A DNA stretch of 64,000 bases from Alphaproteobacteria bacterium (GTDB lineage: Bacteria > Pseudomonadota > Alphaproteobacteria > UBA8366): assembly GCA_021774335.1 (NCBI GenBank), contig JAJFJD010000001.1, positions 62,001 to 126,000 of the forward strand. Direction: 5' to 3'. The notes under the pieces were generated by a model, which did not search any database, was not told the origin of the DNA, and saw only the letters and a program-made list of their open reading frames with translations. Both the position numbers and the translations under genes were made by a program. Of the stretch, positions 1 through 8,047 are shown piece by piece. Every line of letters starts with the position of its first letter. The first letter of the stretch is position 1.

Positions 1-344
1 TCACGTTGTCCGACGAGCTTCGCGAGAAGTATCCGTTGGAGATGACGATCGTCCTGCAATACCAGTTCTGGGACCTCATCATTGGCGACGAACAGTTCGA
101 AGTGACGCTCAGTTTCAACGACCGCCATCAACGGCTCGTCGTGCCCTTCTCCGCGGTCAACGCATTCGCCGATCCATCGGTCAACTTCGCGCTGCAGTTC
201 CAGCCCGCCGAAGCGGCCGCGCAGAATGACGATACGGCCGGCCAACCGGCCGAGGCGGTCGGCGACGGCGCAAATACCGACGGCGAGCCCGCCGAAAACC
301 CCACCGACAACATCATCCCCCTGGATACCTTCCGCAAGGACTAG
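1..344 (+). CDS. sspB: SspB, ClpXP adaptor (5' end cut off)
   Basis: Adaptor that delivers ssrA-tagged and other substrates to the ClpXP protease in the cytoplasm. The reading frame is open to the left edge; the TTG at 6 is an internal leucine, so roughly the first 50 residues lie outside the window. Visible are the alphaproteobacterial SspB core (EMTIVLQYQFWDL, then VPFSAVNAFADPSV and FALQF), an Ala/Glu/Asp-rich low-complexity linker, and a short tail NIIPLDTFRKD that matches the ClpX-docking tail type of this family. It is followed after 54 bases by the lyase gene on the same strand. Identification rests on the recognised core; only the missing N-terminus is uncertain. Confidence 0.9.
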   Translation, partial: TLSDELREKYPLEMTIVLQYQFWDLIIGDEQFEVTLSFNDRHQRLVVPFSAVNAFADPSVNFALQFQPAEAAAQNDDTAGQPAEAVGDGANTDGEPAENPTDNIIPLDTFRKD

Positions 345-398
345 CGCCGGCAGGTCCAGGGCTCCTCCCACATACCCTCCCGGGAGAGGACCTAGGCG

Positions 399-1238
399 AT
401 GGTTCAAGACGATTTGAAGTCAAAAGCCGAAGCGTTCCATAAACTCCATACCGACCCAAAAGTGCTGGTCCTGCCCAATGCCTGGGATGTAGCGTCTGCC
501 CTCATCCTGGCCGAAGCCGGCTTTCCGGCCATCGCCTCGACCAGCGCCGGCGTCGCCTTCTCGCGCGGGTTCCCGGACGGCGAAGCGATTAGCCGGGACG
601 AGATGCTCGACGAGGTCGCCAAGATGACGGCACGGGTAGATATCCCGGTCACCGCCGACTTGGAAGCTGGTTACGGCGCCAACCCGGAAGATGTCGCCGA
701 GACAGTGCGCCGCGCTATCGACGCAGGGGCTGTCGGTGCGAATATCGAAGACGGAACGACGGACGGGGATGAGCCGCTGTTTGACTTCACCCTCGGCGTC
801 GAACGAATTCAGGCGGGACGCGAAGCCGCCGATGAGGCGGGCATTCCATTCGTCATCAATGCCCGCACGGACGGCTTCATCCGGATCGGCCGCGACGCCG
901 CGGTGCTGGACGATGCGATCAAACGCGCGAATGCCTATTACAAGGCCGGCGCCCGCAGCTTGTTTATCCCAGGCGTTGCCGACGGCCAGACAATCGGCCG
1001 CCTCGCCGCCGACATCGGCGGACCGATCAATATCCTCGCCGGCCCCAAGACGCCGCCGGTGGCCGAGCTAGAAGCCCTCGGCGTGGCCCGGCTCAGCGTC
1101 GGCGGCAGCATCGCCCGTGCCGCCTATACGCTGGCGCGGCAAGCCGCCGAAGAGTTGCGGGATTTGGGCACCTATCAATACACCGAAGACACCTACAGCA
1201 ATCGCGACCTGAACAAGCTGCTCGGCCCGGACGACTGA
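399..1238 (+). CDS. Isocitrate lyase/PEP mutase family protein
   Basis: A 279-residue TIM-barrel enzyme of the isocitrate lyase/phosphoenolpyruvate mutase superfamily, which makes or breaks C-C or P-C bonds next to a carboxylate using Mg2+. The motif VTADLEAGYG (residues 84-93, with D87 and E89) and the IED at 116-118 match metal-binding positions of the family. The isocitrate lyase signature KKCGH is absent, so this is not glyoxylate-cycle AceA. It is closer to the PEP mutase/methylisocitrate-lyase-like group, whose substrates are mostly unknown. The ATG at 399 follows a GGGAGAGGA ribosome site. It lies between sspB and an SDR on the same strand. Substrate not predicted. Confidence 0.85.
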   Translation: MVQDDLKSKAEAFHKLHTDPKVLVLPNAWDVASALILAEAGFPAIASTSAGVAFSRGFPDGEAISRDEMLDEVAKMTARVDIPVTADLEAGYGANPEDVAETVRRAIDAGAVGANIEDGTTDGDEPLFDFTLGVERIQAGREAADEAGIPFVINARTDGFIRIGRDAAVLDDAIKRANAYYKAGARSLFIPGVADGQTIGRLAADIGGPINILAGPKTPPVAELEALGVARLSVGGSIARAAYTLARQAAEELRDLGTYQYTEDTYSNRDLNKLLGPDD

Positions 1239-1290
1239 ACGGCGGCACCCAACCAGCATTTATGAAAGACACGAAAAGGAACGCCCGATT

Positions 1291-2028
1291 ATGAGCAACG
1301 TGACCATCGTTACCGGCGGCAGCCGGGGTATCGGTGCAGCGACCGCACGGCTCTGCGGTGAGCATGGACATGCCGTCTGCGTCGCCTATCGGTCGGAAGC
1401 CGAGCTTGCGAACACCGTTGTCGCCGACATTGAAAAAACCGGCGGCAAGGCCATCGCGGTCCAAGCCGATACGGCGGTCGAAGCCGACATCATGCGGATG
1501 TTCGACACCGCGGCCGAATCGCTCGGCCCGATCACCGGTCTGGTCAACAACGCCGGAATCCACGGCCCGCGCGGACGGCTCGAGGCCCTCGGTGCGGGTG
1601 ACATTGCCGAGGTACTGCAGGTCAATGTCGCAGGATATTTTCTCTGCGCCCGCGAGGCGGTGCGCCGCATGTCGACGAAACACGGCGGCACGGGTGGTGC
1701 GATCGTGAACATCTCCTCCGGATCGGCCAACATCGGGTCGGCCGGCGAAGGAATCCTCTATGCCGCGTCCAAGGGCGCGGTCAATTCGCTGACCATCGGC
1801 CTGGCTCAAGAAGTCGCGGCTGAGGGCATTCGCGTGAATACGGTCAGCCCCGGCCTGACCTTCCCCGGCATGCCGCCGCAGGACAAGGTCGACGAGATTG
1901 CGCCGAAGCTGCCGATGGGCCGCGCCGGCCGGCCGGAAGAAATCGCCGAGGCGATCTGCTGGCTGCTGTCGGACAAGGCGTCCTACACGTCGGCGGCCAA
2001 TGTTCGGGTCGGCGGCGGGCGCCCTTGA
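1291..2028 (+). CDS. SDR family NAD(P)-dependent oxidoreductase
   Basis: A classical short-chain dehydrogenase/reductase of 245 residues. The cofactor motif TGGSRGIG is at 8-15, NNAG at 86-89, and the catalytic Tyr/Lys in YAASK at 157-161, with the active-site serine in the VNISSGSA stretch just before. The tail VRVGGGRP resembles FabG-like and glucose-1-dehydrogenase-like members. It is a soluble Rossmann-fold enzyme; substrate cannot be inferred. It sits 52 bases after the PEP-mutase-like gene and 61 before the class I fumarase, so it may share a transcript with both. Confidence 0.88.
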   Translation: MSNVTIVTGGSRGIGAATARLCGEHGHAVCVAYRSEAELANTVVADIEKTGGKAIAVQADTAVEADIMRMFDTAAESLGPITGLVNNAGIHGPRGRLEALGAGDIAEVLQVNVAGYFLCAREAVRRMSTKHGGTGGAIVNISSGSANIGSAGEGILYAASKGAVNSLTIGLAQEVAAEGIRVNTVSPGLTFPGMPPQDKVDEIAPKLPMGRAGRPEEIAEAICWLLSDKASYTSAANVRVGGGRP

Positions 2029-2089
2029 CGCGACCGGCTTTTTGTCGACTCTTACGCCCGCGCATAACCGGTTTCGTGGAAAGAGAATA

Positions 2090-3706
2090 ATGAGCGAGCA
2101 AAAATTCGAATACCATCCGATGTTTCCCCTCGGCGCAGATAAGACCGAGTACCGGAAACTATCGGGCGACCATGTCGGCACCGCCACCTTCAACGGTTCG
2201 GAGGTCCTGACCGTCGATCCGCAGGCGTTGACCGAATTGGCGACGGAAGCCTTCAAGGACATCAATCATCTTCTGCGCCCGGGCCATCTGAAACAGCTCG
2301 CGAGCATCCTCGACGATCCGGAAGCGTCGGACAACGACCGCTTCGTCGCCTACGACCTGCTGAAGAACGCCAACATCGCCGCCGGCGGAATCCTGCCCAT
2401 GTGCCAGGACACCGGCACCGCGATCATCATGGGCAAGAAGGGACAGAATGTCTGGACCGGCGGCGGCGACGAAGAAGCCCTCTCGAAAGGCGTATTCGAC
2501 AGCTACACCCAACTGAACCTGCGCTACAGCCAGGTCTCGCCGGTCACGATGTATGAGGAAACCAACACGCGTAACAATTTGCCGGCGCAGGTCGATCTAT
2601 ACGCCGACGAAGGCGATGCGTATAAATTTCTGTTCATCGCCAAGGGCGGCGGCTCCGCGAACAAGAGCTTTCTGTTTCAGTCGACGCCGTCGACGCTGAC
2701 GCCGGAACGGCTGGTCGCCTTTCTCGACGAAAAGATCCGCACCCTCGGCACCGCCGCCTGCCCGCCCTATCACCTGGGCATCGTCATCGGCGGCACATCG
2801 GCGGAGCAGAACCTCAAGACAGTGAAGCTGGCGAGCTGCCGCTACTACGACAACCTGCCGACCGAAGGTGGCGATAAGGGCCAAGCCTTCCGCGATGTCG
2901 AATTCGAACAAGAGATCCACAAGCTGACGCAGCAGATGGGAATCGGCGCGCAGTTTGGCGGGAAATACTTCTGCCACGACGTCCGCGTAATCCGGTTGCC
3001 GCGCCATGGGGCGAGCCTGCCGATCGGCCTTGGCGTGTCCTGCTCGGCGGATCGCCAGATCCTGGGCAAGATCACCCGCGACGGCGTGTTCATCGAGAAG
3101 CTGGAAACCGATCCGGCCAAATACATGCCGGACGTCACGGACGACGACCTGAAGGGCGACGTTGTCGACATCGATCTGCAGCGGCCCATGTCCGACATTC
3201 TCGGCACCTTGACGCAGCAGCCGGTCAAGACGCAACTCTCGCTTACCGGCACGATCATCGTGGCGCGGGACGCTGCGCATGCGCGGTTGGAGGCGATGCT
3301 GGATAAGGGCGAGGACCTGCCGAAATACTTCAAGGACCACCCGATCTACTACGCCGGACCGGCCAAGACGCCGAAAGGCTATGCCTCCGGATCGTTCGGA
3401 CCGACCACGGCGGGGCGCATGGATGCCTTTGTTGAACGCTTCCAGGCCGCCGGCGGGTCGATGATCATGCTGGCCAAAGGCAATCGCTCCGATGTCGTGC
3501 GGCAATCCTGCCAGGCCCATGGCGGCTTCTATCTCGGGTCGATCGGCGGCCCCGCCGCCCGCCTCGCCCTCGATTGCATCAAGAAAGTAGAATGCATCGA
3601 GTTCGAAGATCTCGGCATGGAAGCAATCTGGCGCATCGAGGTGGAGAACTTCCCCGCCTTCGTCGTGACCGACGACAAAGGGAACGACTTCTTCCGCGAC
3701 CTTTAG
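2090..3706 (+). CDS. fumA: Fumarate hydratase, class I
   Basis: Iron-sulfur fumarase converting fumarate and water to L-malate in the TCA cycle. The ORF track opens at 1898, inside the SDR gene, but the ATG at 2090 gives 538 residues, the usual class I length, starting [15 protein letters not shown]. Three cysteines sit where class I enzymes bind their [4Fe-4S] cluster: [18 protein letters not shown] and [10 protein letters not shown]-terminal catalytic and C-terminal swivelling domains are both complete. A weak AAGAGAA ribosome site precedes the ATG. A class II fumarase lies 430 bases downstream, so the organism has an oxygen-sensitive and an oxygen-stable form in one locus. Confidence 0.93.
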   Translation: MSEQKFEYHPMFPLGADKTEYRKLSGDHVGTATFNGSEVLTVDPQALTELATEAFKDINHLLRPGHLKQLASILDDPEASDNDRFVAYDLLKNANIAAGGILPMCQDTGTAIIMGKKGQNVWTGGGDEEALSKGVFDSYTQLNLRYSQVSPVTMYEETNTRNNLPAQVDLYADEGDAYKFLFIAKGGGSANKSFLFQSTPSTLTPERLVAFLDEKIRTLGTAACPPYHLGIVIGGTSAEQNLKTVKLASCRYYDNLPTEGGDKGQAFRDVEFEQEIHKLTQQMGIGAQFGGKYFCHDVRVIRLPRHGASLPIGLGVSCSADRQILGKITRDGVFIEKLETDPAKYMPDVTDDDLKGDVVDIDLQRPMSDILGTLTQQPVKTQLSLTGTIIVARDAAHARLEAMLDKGEDLPKYFKDHPIYYAGPAKTPKGYASGSFGPTTAGRMDAFVERFQAAGGSMIMLAKGNRSDVVRQSCQAHGGFYLGSIGGPAARLALDCIKKVECIEFEDLGMEAIWRIEVENFPAFVVTDDKGNDFFRDL

Positions 3707-3756
3707 TCGAAACGGCGACGGTTGCAATACGCGCTTCGGTGCGCTGATATCGCTGC

Positions 3757-4137
3757 ATGAGCGTAAACGCCGAGTTCTCCGCCTTCCTGCACGATCAGCT
3801 TGAGCCGTTCGGCCCAGTGACGATCCGCTCGATGTTCGGCGGCGCCGGACTGTTTCACGACGGCGTCATGTTCGGCCTGATCGCGTATGACACGCTCTAT
3901 TTCAAAACCGGCGACGCCAACCGGGCCGATTACGAGGACGCCGGCATGGGCCCTTTCACCTATGAAGGAAAATCGAAACCGGTGGCCATGTCATATCACC
4001 AGGTGCCGGCGGACCTGCTCGAAGACCCTGACAGTTTAAGCGAATGGGCGCGCCGGGCCTTCGACATCGCGCTGACGTCAAAAAAGGCGAAGAAACCGAA
4101 ATCTCCCCGGTCCCGGAAACGGAGCAAGACGACATGA
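3757..4137 (+). CDS. TfoX/Sxy family protein
   Basis: A 126-residue protein made of one TfoX N-terminal domain (about residues 8-105; [27 protein letters not shown] is read as the core, quoted here only to locate FGGAGLF and DTLYFK). The domain is named after the competence regulator Sxy/TfoX, but stand-alone short forms are common in Proteobacteria and have no established job. The tail after about 108 is strongly basic (KKAKKPK, RSRKRSK), which could bind nucleic acid. The stop overlaps the fumC start as ATGA, so translation of the two is probably coupled. That link to a TCA enzyme is unexplained. Confidence 0.82.
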   Translation: MSVNAEFSAFLHDQLEPFGPVTIRSMFGGAGLFHDGVMFGLIAYDTLYFKTGDANRADYEDAGMGPFTYEGKSKPVAMSYHQVPADLLEDPDSLSEWARRAFDIALTSKKAKKPKSPRSRKRSKTT

Positions 4138-5537
4138 CCGATACGCCGAAGACCCGGACCGAACGGGACAGCATGGGCGAAATCGCGGTGCCGGCTAACC
4201 GGCTGTGGGGCGCGCAGACACAGCGCAGCAAAGAACTGTTCGCGATCGGCACTGAACGCATGCCGCAACAGTTGATCCGCGCCTTCGGCTTTCAGAAGAA
4301 GGCTGCCGCATTAGCCAATATGGCGTCAGGCGATATCGACGAGCGGATTGGGACTGCTATCACGACCGCTTGCGACGCGGTCATCGGCGACGACCTCGAC
4401 GATCATTTCCCACTGGTGGTCTGGCAGACGGGTTCCGGCACTCAAACCAACATGAACCTGAACGAGGTCATCGCGAACCACGCGATCGCGGCGCTCGGCG
4501 GCGAGGCTGGGTCCAAAGACCCGGTTCATCCGAATGACCACGTCAATCGCGCGCAGTCCTCGAACGATAGTTTTCCGACCGCCATGCATATCGCCGCCGC
4601 GCTCGAGACGCGCGATTGCCTGCTGCCCGGCCTCGACCGGCTGCGGTCCGCACTGGAAAAGAAAGCCGGCGATTTCCGATCCATCGTCAAGATCGGGCGG
4701 ACACACCTGCAGGATGCGACGCCCCTAACCCTGGGACAGGAGTTTTCCGGGTATGCGGCGCAACTGTCGAACGGCATCGACCGCGTCAACGCGGCGCTGC
4801 CCCGCCTTCACCGAATCGCGCAAGGCGGCACCGCCGTAGGGTCCGGCCTCAATGCGCCCGACGGTTTCGACCAATCCTTTGCCGACCAGCTGTCCGGCCT
4901 GACTGGTATCACCTTCACACCAGCGGGCAACAAGTTCGAGGCCATGGCGGCACATGACGCTTTGGTCGAGTTGTCCGGGGTCGCAAATACGATCGCAGCG
5001 TCGCTGATGAAGATCGCAAATGACATCCGCTTGCTCGGGTCCGGCCCGCGCTGCGGTCTCGGCGAGTTGCTGTTGCCGGAAAACGAACCCGGCTCGTCGA
5101 TCATGCCGGGCAAGGTCAACCCGACACAATGCGAGGCCATAACTCAGGTGTGCGCCCAGGTCATGGGCAATCACGTGGCGGTCACGATCGCCGGATCGAA
5201 CGGCCATCTTGAACTCAACACTTTCAAGCCGGTGATCATATACAATTTGCTGCAGTCACTGCGGCTGCTCGGTGACGCGAGCATCAGCTTCGCAAAAAAC
5301 TGTGTCGAGGGGATCGCCGCGAACCAGGACCGGATCGACACGCTGTTACAGCAATCCCTGATGCTCGTAACGGCGCTTAACCCGCATATCGGCTACGACA
5401 ACGCGGCATCTATTGCAAAACGCGCGCATGCCGACGGCACCACCTTAAAGGAAGCCGCCGTAGCGTCCGGTTTGGTTACGGAAGAACAATTCGATGCTTG
5501 GGTCGATCCGGCATCGATGACCGGCGAGAAAACCTAG
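4134..5537 (+). CDS. fumC: Fumarate hydratase, class II
   Basis: Cluster-free, oxygen-stable fumarase of the aspartase/fumarase superfamily. The ATG at 4134 overlaps the TfoX-like stop (ATGA) and gives 467 residues, the same length as E. coli FumC. The ORF track extends 30 codons upstream into the TfoX-like gene and should be trimmed. The superfamily signature [15 protein letters not shown] is intact, as are [10 protein letters not shown] and the SSND motif. It is complete through the C-terminal domain. It is the last gene of the plus-strand run, and a GC-rich hairpin directly follows the stop. Confidence 0.95.
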   Translation: MTDTPKTRTERDSMGEIAVPANRLWGAQTQRSKELFAIGTERMPQQLIRAFGFQKKAAALANMASGDIDERIGTAITTACDAVIGDDLDDHFPLVVWQTGSGTQTNMNLNEVIANHAIAALGGEAGSKDPVHPNDHVNRAQSSNDSFPTAMHIAAALETRDCLLPGLDRLRSALEKKAGDFRSIVKIGRTHLQDATPLTLGQEFSGYAAQLSNGIDRVNAALPRLHRIAQGGTAVGSGLNAPDGFDQSFADQLSGLTGITFTPAGNKFEAMAAHDALVELSGVANTIAASLMKIANDIRLLGSGPRCGLGELLLPENEPGSSIMPGKVNPTQCEAITQVCAQVMGNHVAVTIAGSNGHLELNTFKPVIIYNLLQSLRLLGDASISFAKNCVEGIAANQDRIDTLLQQSLMLVTALNPHIGYDNAASIAKRAHADGTTLKEAAVASGLVTEEQFDAWVDPASMTGEKT

Positions 5538-5562
5538 GTCGGGGGAAAATGTTCCCCCCCGA
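5538..5562. terminator. Hairpin between convergent fumC and cheW-globin
   Basis: Immediately after the fumC stop, GTCGGGGG and CCCCCCGAC pair around a short AAAATGTT loop with one unpaired base. It lies between two convergent stop codons, 10 bases from the end of the CheW-globin gene, so it could serve both strands. There is no clear T-tract on either side, so factor-independent termination is unproven. Confidence 0.5.
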
Positions 5563-5571
5563 CAGTCGTCA

Positions 5572-6825
5572 TTAGTCGACGATGCTTTCCCGCTTTAATT
5601 CGACCGCGGCCAAAACCCGGAAGATCACGCCTTCAGGCACGTTTTTGGCCTGCAGGGTCGCCTCCATGAGAGACTGGCAGGTATTGAAGTTGTCGTCGTC
5701 CATGCCTTTCTTCGGCACCAGCCACGAATGACCGGACGGAACGGCCCCATCTTTCGGCCCGCCAAGCGCCGCCTGCAGATACACCTGCAACGCGTCCATC
5801 TGGGCATCCATATCGGCGCCGTCGTAGAAGTCGGCGAGGCTCTTGTCGGCGAGGACGCGTTCATAGAAACTTTCGACGATACCTGTCAGAACGCCAGCGC
5901 CGCCGAGGTCCTCGAAGACGGTCGTATTCGGAGCGGGCGCACTTGAAGCGGCCGGCGCCGGGCTCGGCTCGGGCGCTGCGGGTGCATCGGCCGGAGCAGC
6001 AGCTGACGGCATTTCTACCGCCTCGTCGGCGTCTTCTTTAGCGTCGTCCTCGGTCTTTTTTAGCGCAACGACTTTCGGCGCGGCGTCATCAGCTTTGCCA
6101 TCATCTGTCGCGGCATTACTGTCCTCAGCCGGCTTAGCGGCCGCCTTCTTGGCAGTATTCTTTTTAAACGGGCTATTCGATTTGCGCGGCGCGGCTTTCT
6201 TCGGCGCGGCGGTTTCCTCTGCAGAGGCGTCGTCCGTTGCCGAAGCGTTGTCGTTCTCTTCCGCGGCCTCGTCGGCAAGCTTTTTGCTGGCTGCGATCCG
6301 CTTCTGCGATTCCGGCACATCCTTCGGGCGGGCAATAAACCGAATTTGCGGGGTCTGCGCAATCGTCTCAGGATCGAGAATTTGGTCGACATCGAGAACC
6401 GCGAGCAGTTCTTCATCCATACGGTAGATGCCGGTGCAAAGTTGCTTGAGGATCGGATCCAATGTCGTCGGCACGGCCTCGAAATCGCCCTGATCGAGCA
6501 ACCGGACTTCGCCGATCTGGTCGACCAAAATCGTATAGAGATCGCCCTTGTATTCGACCGTCACGCCCATCCGGCTCTCGGAATCATCCGTCTTGCCCAG
6601 GATGCGGCGCAGATTGATGACCGTTACGATACGGCCGCGCAGGTTCATTACCCCCGAAATCGCGGAGGGCGCCAGCGGAACCTGGGTAATGGCATGCGTC
6701 TCGACAATATCTTGCACGCTGAGGATCGACAGTCCGAAGTGCTGGCCGTCCACGGTCATGGTCACCAGTTGCTCTTCGGCCCGGTCCGAAACGAGACTTT
6801 CCTCGATAATCGCTAGTTCACTCAT
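5572..6825 (-). CDS. CheW domain fused to a globin-like domain
   Basis: Start chosen at 6825 (MSELAIIEES), which has GGGGA six bases upstream; the ORF-track ATG at 6864 has none. The protein is 417 residues. Residues about 18-155 are a CheW domain (NLRGRIVTVINL at 61-72; DEELLAVLDVDQIL near the end), the scaffold that couples chemoreceptors to CheA. Residues about 170-300 are an Ala/Lys/Asp/Pro-rich, probably disordered linker. Residues about 302-417 resemble a group I truncated haemoglobin: FEDLGGA, ESFYERVLAD with Tyr at B10 (Y321), AALGGP at 352-357, and the terminal helices. The expected proximal histidine is not in place; the only nearby one is H366. No other chemotaxis gene is in the window. 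The CheW call is firm. The globin fold is likely, and haem binding is doubtful. Confidence 0.8.
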   Translation of the reverse strand: MSELAIIEESLVSDRAEEQLVTMTVDGQHFGLSILSVQDIVETHAITQVPLAPSAISGVMNLRGRIVTVINLRRILGKTDDSESRMGVTVEYKGDLYTILVDQIGEVRLLDQGDFEAVPTTLDPILKQLCTGIYRMDEELLAVLDVDQILDPETIAQTPQIRFIARPKDVPESQKRIAASKKLADEAAEENDNASATDDASAEETAAPKKAAPRKSNSPFKKNTAKKAAAKPAEDSNAATDDGKADDAAPKVVALKKTEDDAKEDADEAVEMPSAAAPADAPAAPEPSPAPAASSAPAPNTTVFEDLGGAGVLTGIVESFYERVLADKSLADFYDGADMDAQMDALQVYLQAALGGPKDGAVPSGHSWLVPKKGMDDDNFNTCQSLMEATLQAKNVPEGVIFRVLAAVELKRESIVD

Positions 6826-6942
6826 CACTAATCCCCGCGAGACATCACTATTCTCATGAAACAATGTCGTTTTTTTAAGCGAATATCTTTAACGTCTCCT
6901 TTACGCCGCGAATATTCGGGCGCCGACAATCGTTACGCAGCA

Positions 6943-6950
6943 TTAACCAT
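6943..6950 (+). promoter_or_regulatory. CtrA half-site-like motif TTAACCAT
   Basis: TTAACCAT matches the half-site form of the alphaproteobacterial CtrA box. It lies in the divergent intergenic space, 25 bases before the hydrolase start and about 118 before the CheW-globin start. Eight bases can match by chance, so this is only a candidate. Confidence 0.3.
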
Positions 6951-6974
6951 AACCGAGAGATAGACGGCCCGATC

Positions 6975-7607
6975 ATGTCTCCTGACTTGATTTTCGACGG
7001 TCCACATGACGCGGCAGCAACGGTTATCCTGACCCACGGGGCCGGTGCCGGCATGGACACGCCCTTCATGGAAACCTTTGCACAAGGTCTCGCGGCCCAG
7101 AACCTACGCGTCGGCCGGTTCGAATTCCCCTACATGAAAACGGTCCGGGAAACCGGCCGGCGCCGTCCGCCCGATCGAGAGCCAATCCTCCTGCGGGCGT
7201 GGGAAGAGGTCATCGACAGCCTGGATGCGAAACCTCTTTTGATCGGTGGAAAATCGCTCGGCGGCAGAATTGCCAGTATGGTGGCCGACAAGAAGCAAGT
7301 TACCGGGTTGATTTGTCTAGGATATCCCTTTCATCCCCCCGGCAAGCCCGACCGCTTGCGCACCGAGCACCTTCGCTCATTGGAAACGCCTGCTCTGATC
7401 TGTCAGGGAAGCCGAGACCCTTTCGGCACGGCCGAGGAAGTGGCGCGATACGATTTACCGGCCGGCATACGCCTTCACTGGCTCGGCGACGGCGATCACA
7501 GTTTCAACCCTCGGAAGCGGTCCGGCCGAAGTATCGAGCAAAACTGGCAGGAAGCCATCGAAGCCGTCGTTGATTTTATCAATGATATTAATGATCTTGA
7601 TCGTTAA
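6975..7607 (+). CDS. Alpha/beta hydrolase, KANL3/TEX30-like
   Basis: A 210-residue soluble alpha/beta hydrolase. It begins with the oxyanion segment LTHGAGAGMD. The nucleophile elbow is GGKSLGGR (Ser94), the acid is Asp148 in GSRDPFG, and the base is His175 in GDHSFNPRKRSG. These motifs are typical of the small KANL3/TEX30 (dienelactone hydrolase-like) family in bacteria, whose substrates are not known. It is transcribed divergently from the CheW-globin gene, so both may share control elements in the 149-base gap. Confidence 0.82.
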   Translation: MSPDLIFDGPHDAAATVILTHGAGAGMDTPFMETFAQGLAAQNLRVGRFEFPYMKTVRETGRRRPPDREPILLRAWEEVIDSLDAKPLLIGGKSLGGRIASMVADKKQVTGLICLGYPFHPPGKPDRLRTEHLRSLETPALICQGSRDPFGTAEEVARYDLPAGIRLHWLGDGDHSFNPRKRSGRSIEQNWQEAIEAVVDFINDINDLDR

Positions 7608-7798
7608 GACCGTGCCAGGCTTCAAGATTCCGTGAGTCCGTATTGCCAAACAGCGCAGGTTAGGGCCACCCTGATGCTCCTGAAACATGCGCTGCGAGCT
7701 AGTGAAGGTAGATGGAACTGCCGACAGAACGGAGAAATACGCGCGAAGCATCTGGGCCGCAACATCCGGCCGAGATGGACCTGGCTCTTCCAGGCGCG

Positions 7799-8047
7799 AT
7801 GAAGAAGCGGTCGGTGGTAATTGCCGGCCACCGCACATCCGTTTCATTGGAAAATGCGTTCTGGGGCGCCCTGAAGGTGCTTGCGGCGCAACGCGCCCTT
7901 ACCGTGAATCAGCTGGTTACCGAGATCGACCGGCAACGGGACGGTAATCTCTCGAGCGCCATCAGGGTTTACGTACTGCTTTCCATGCGAGTGGCAGACG
8001 ATGACCTGGCAATCGATACGTCGTTAACGGCTAAGCCCCTGCAATAG
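7799..8047 (+). CDS. Ribbon-helix-helix domain protein (RHH_4)
   Basis: A small protein whose core (KKRSVVIAGHRTSVSLE, then AFWGALKVLAA and NLSSAIRVYVL) is the RHH_4 ribbon-helix-helix type found widely in Alphaproteobacteria, likely a DNA-binding dimer. The ORF track begins at 7712, but family members start close to the KKRSV strand. I use the ATG at 7799 (82 residues); the ATG at 7775 is an alternative, and neither has a strong ribosome site. In my recollection this family often sits near fumC and sspB, and both are within 8 kb here. Its last 24 bases overlap the 3' end of the convergent AsmA gene. Confidence 0.75.
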   Translation: MKKRSVVIAGHRTSVSLENAFWGALKVLAAQRALTVNQLVTEIDRQRDGNLSSAIRVYVLLSMRVADDDLAIDTSLTAKPLQ

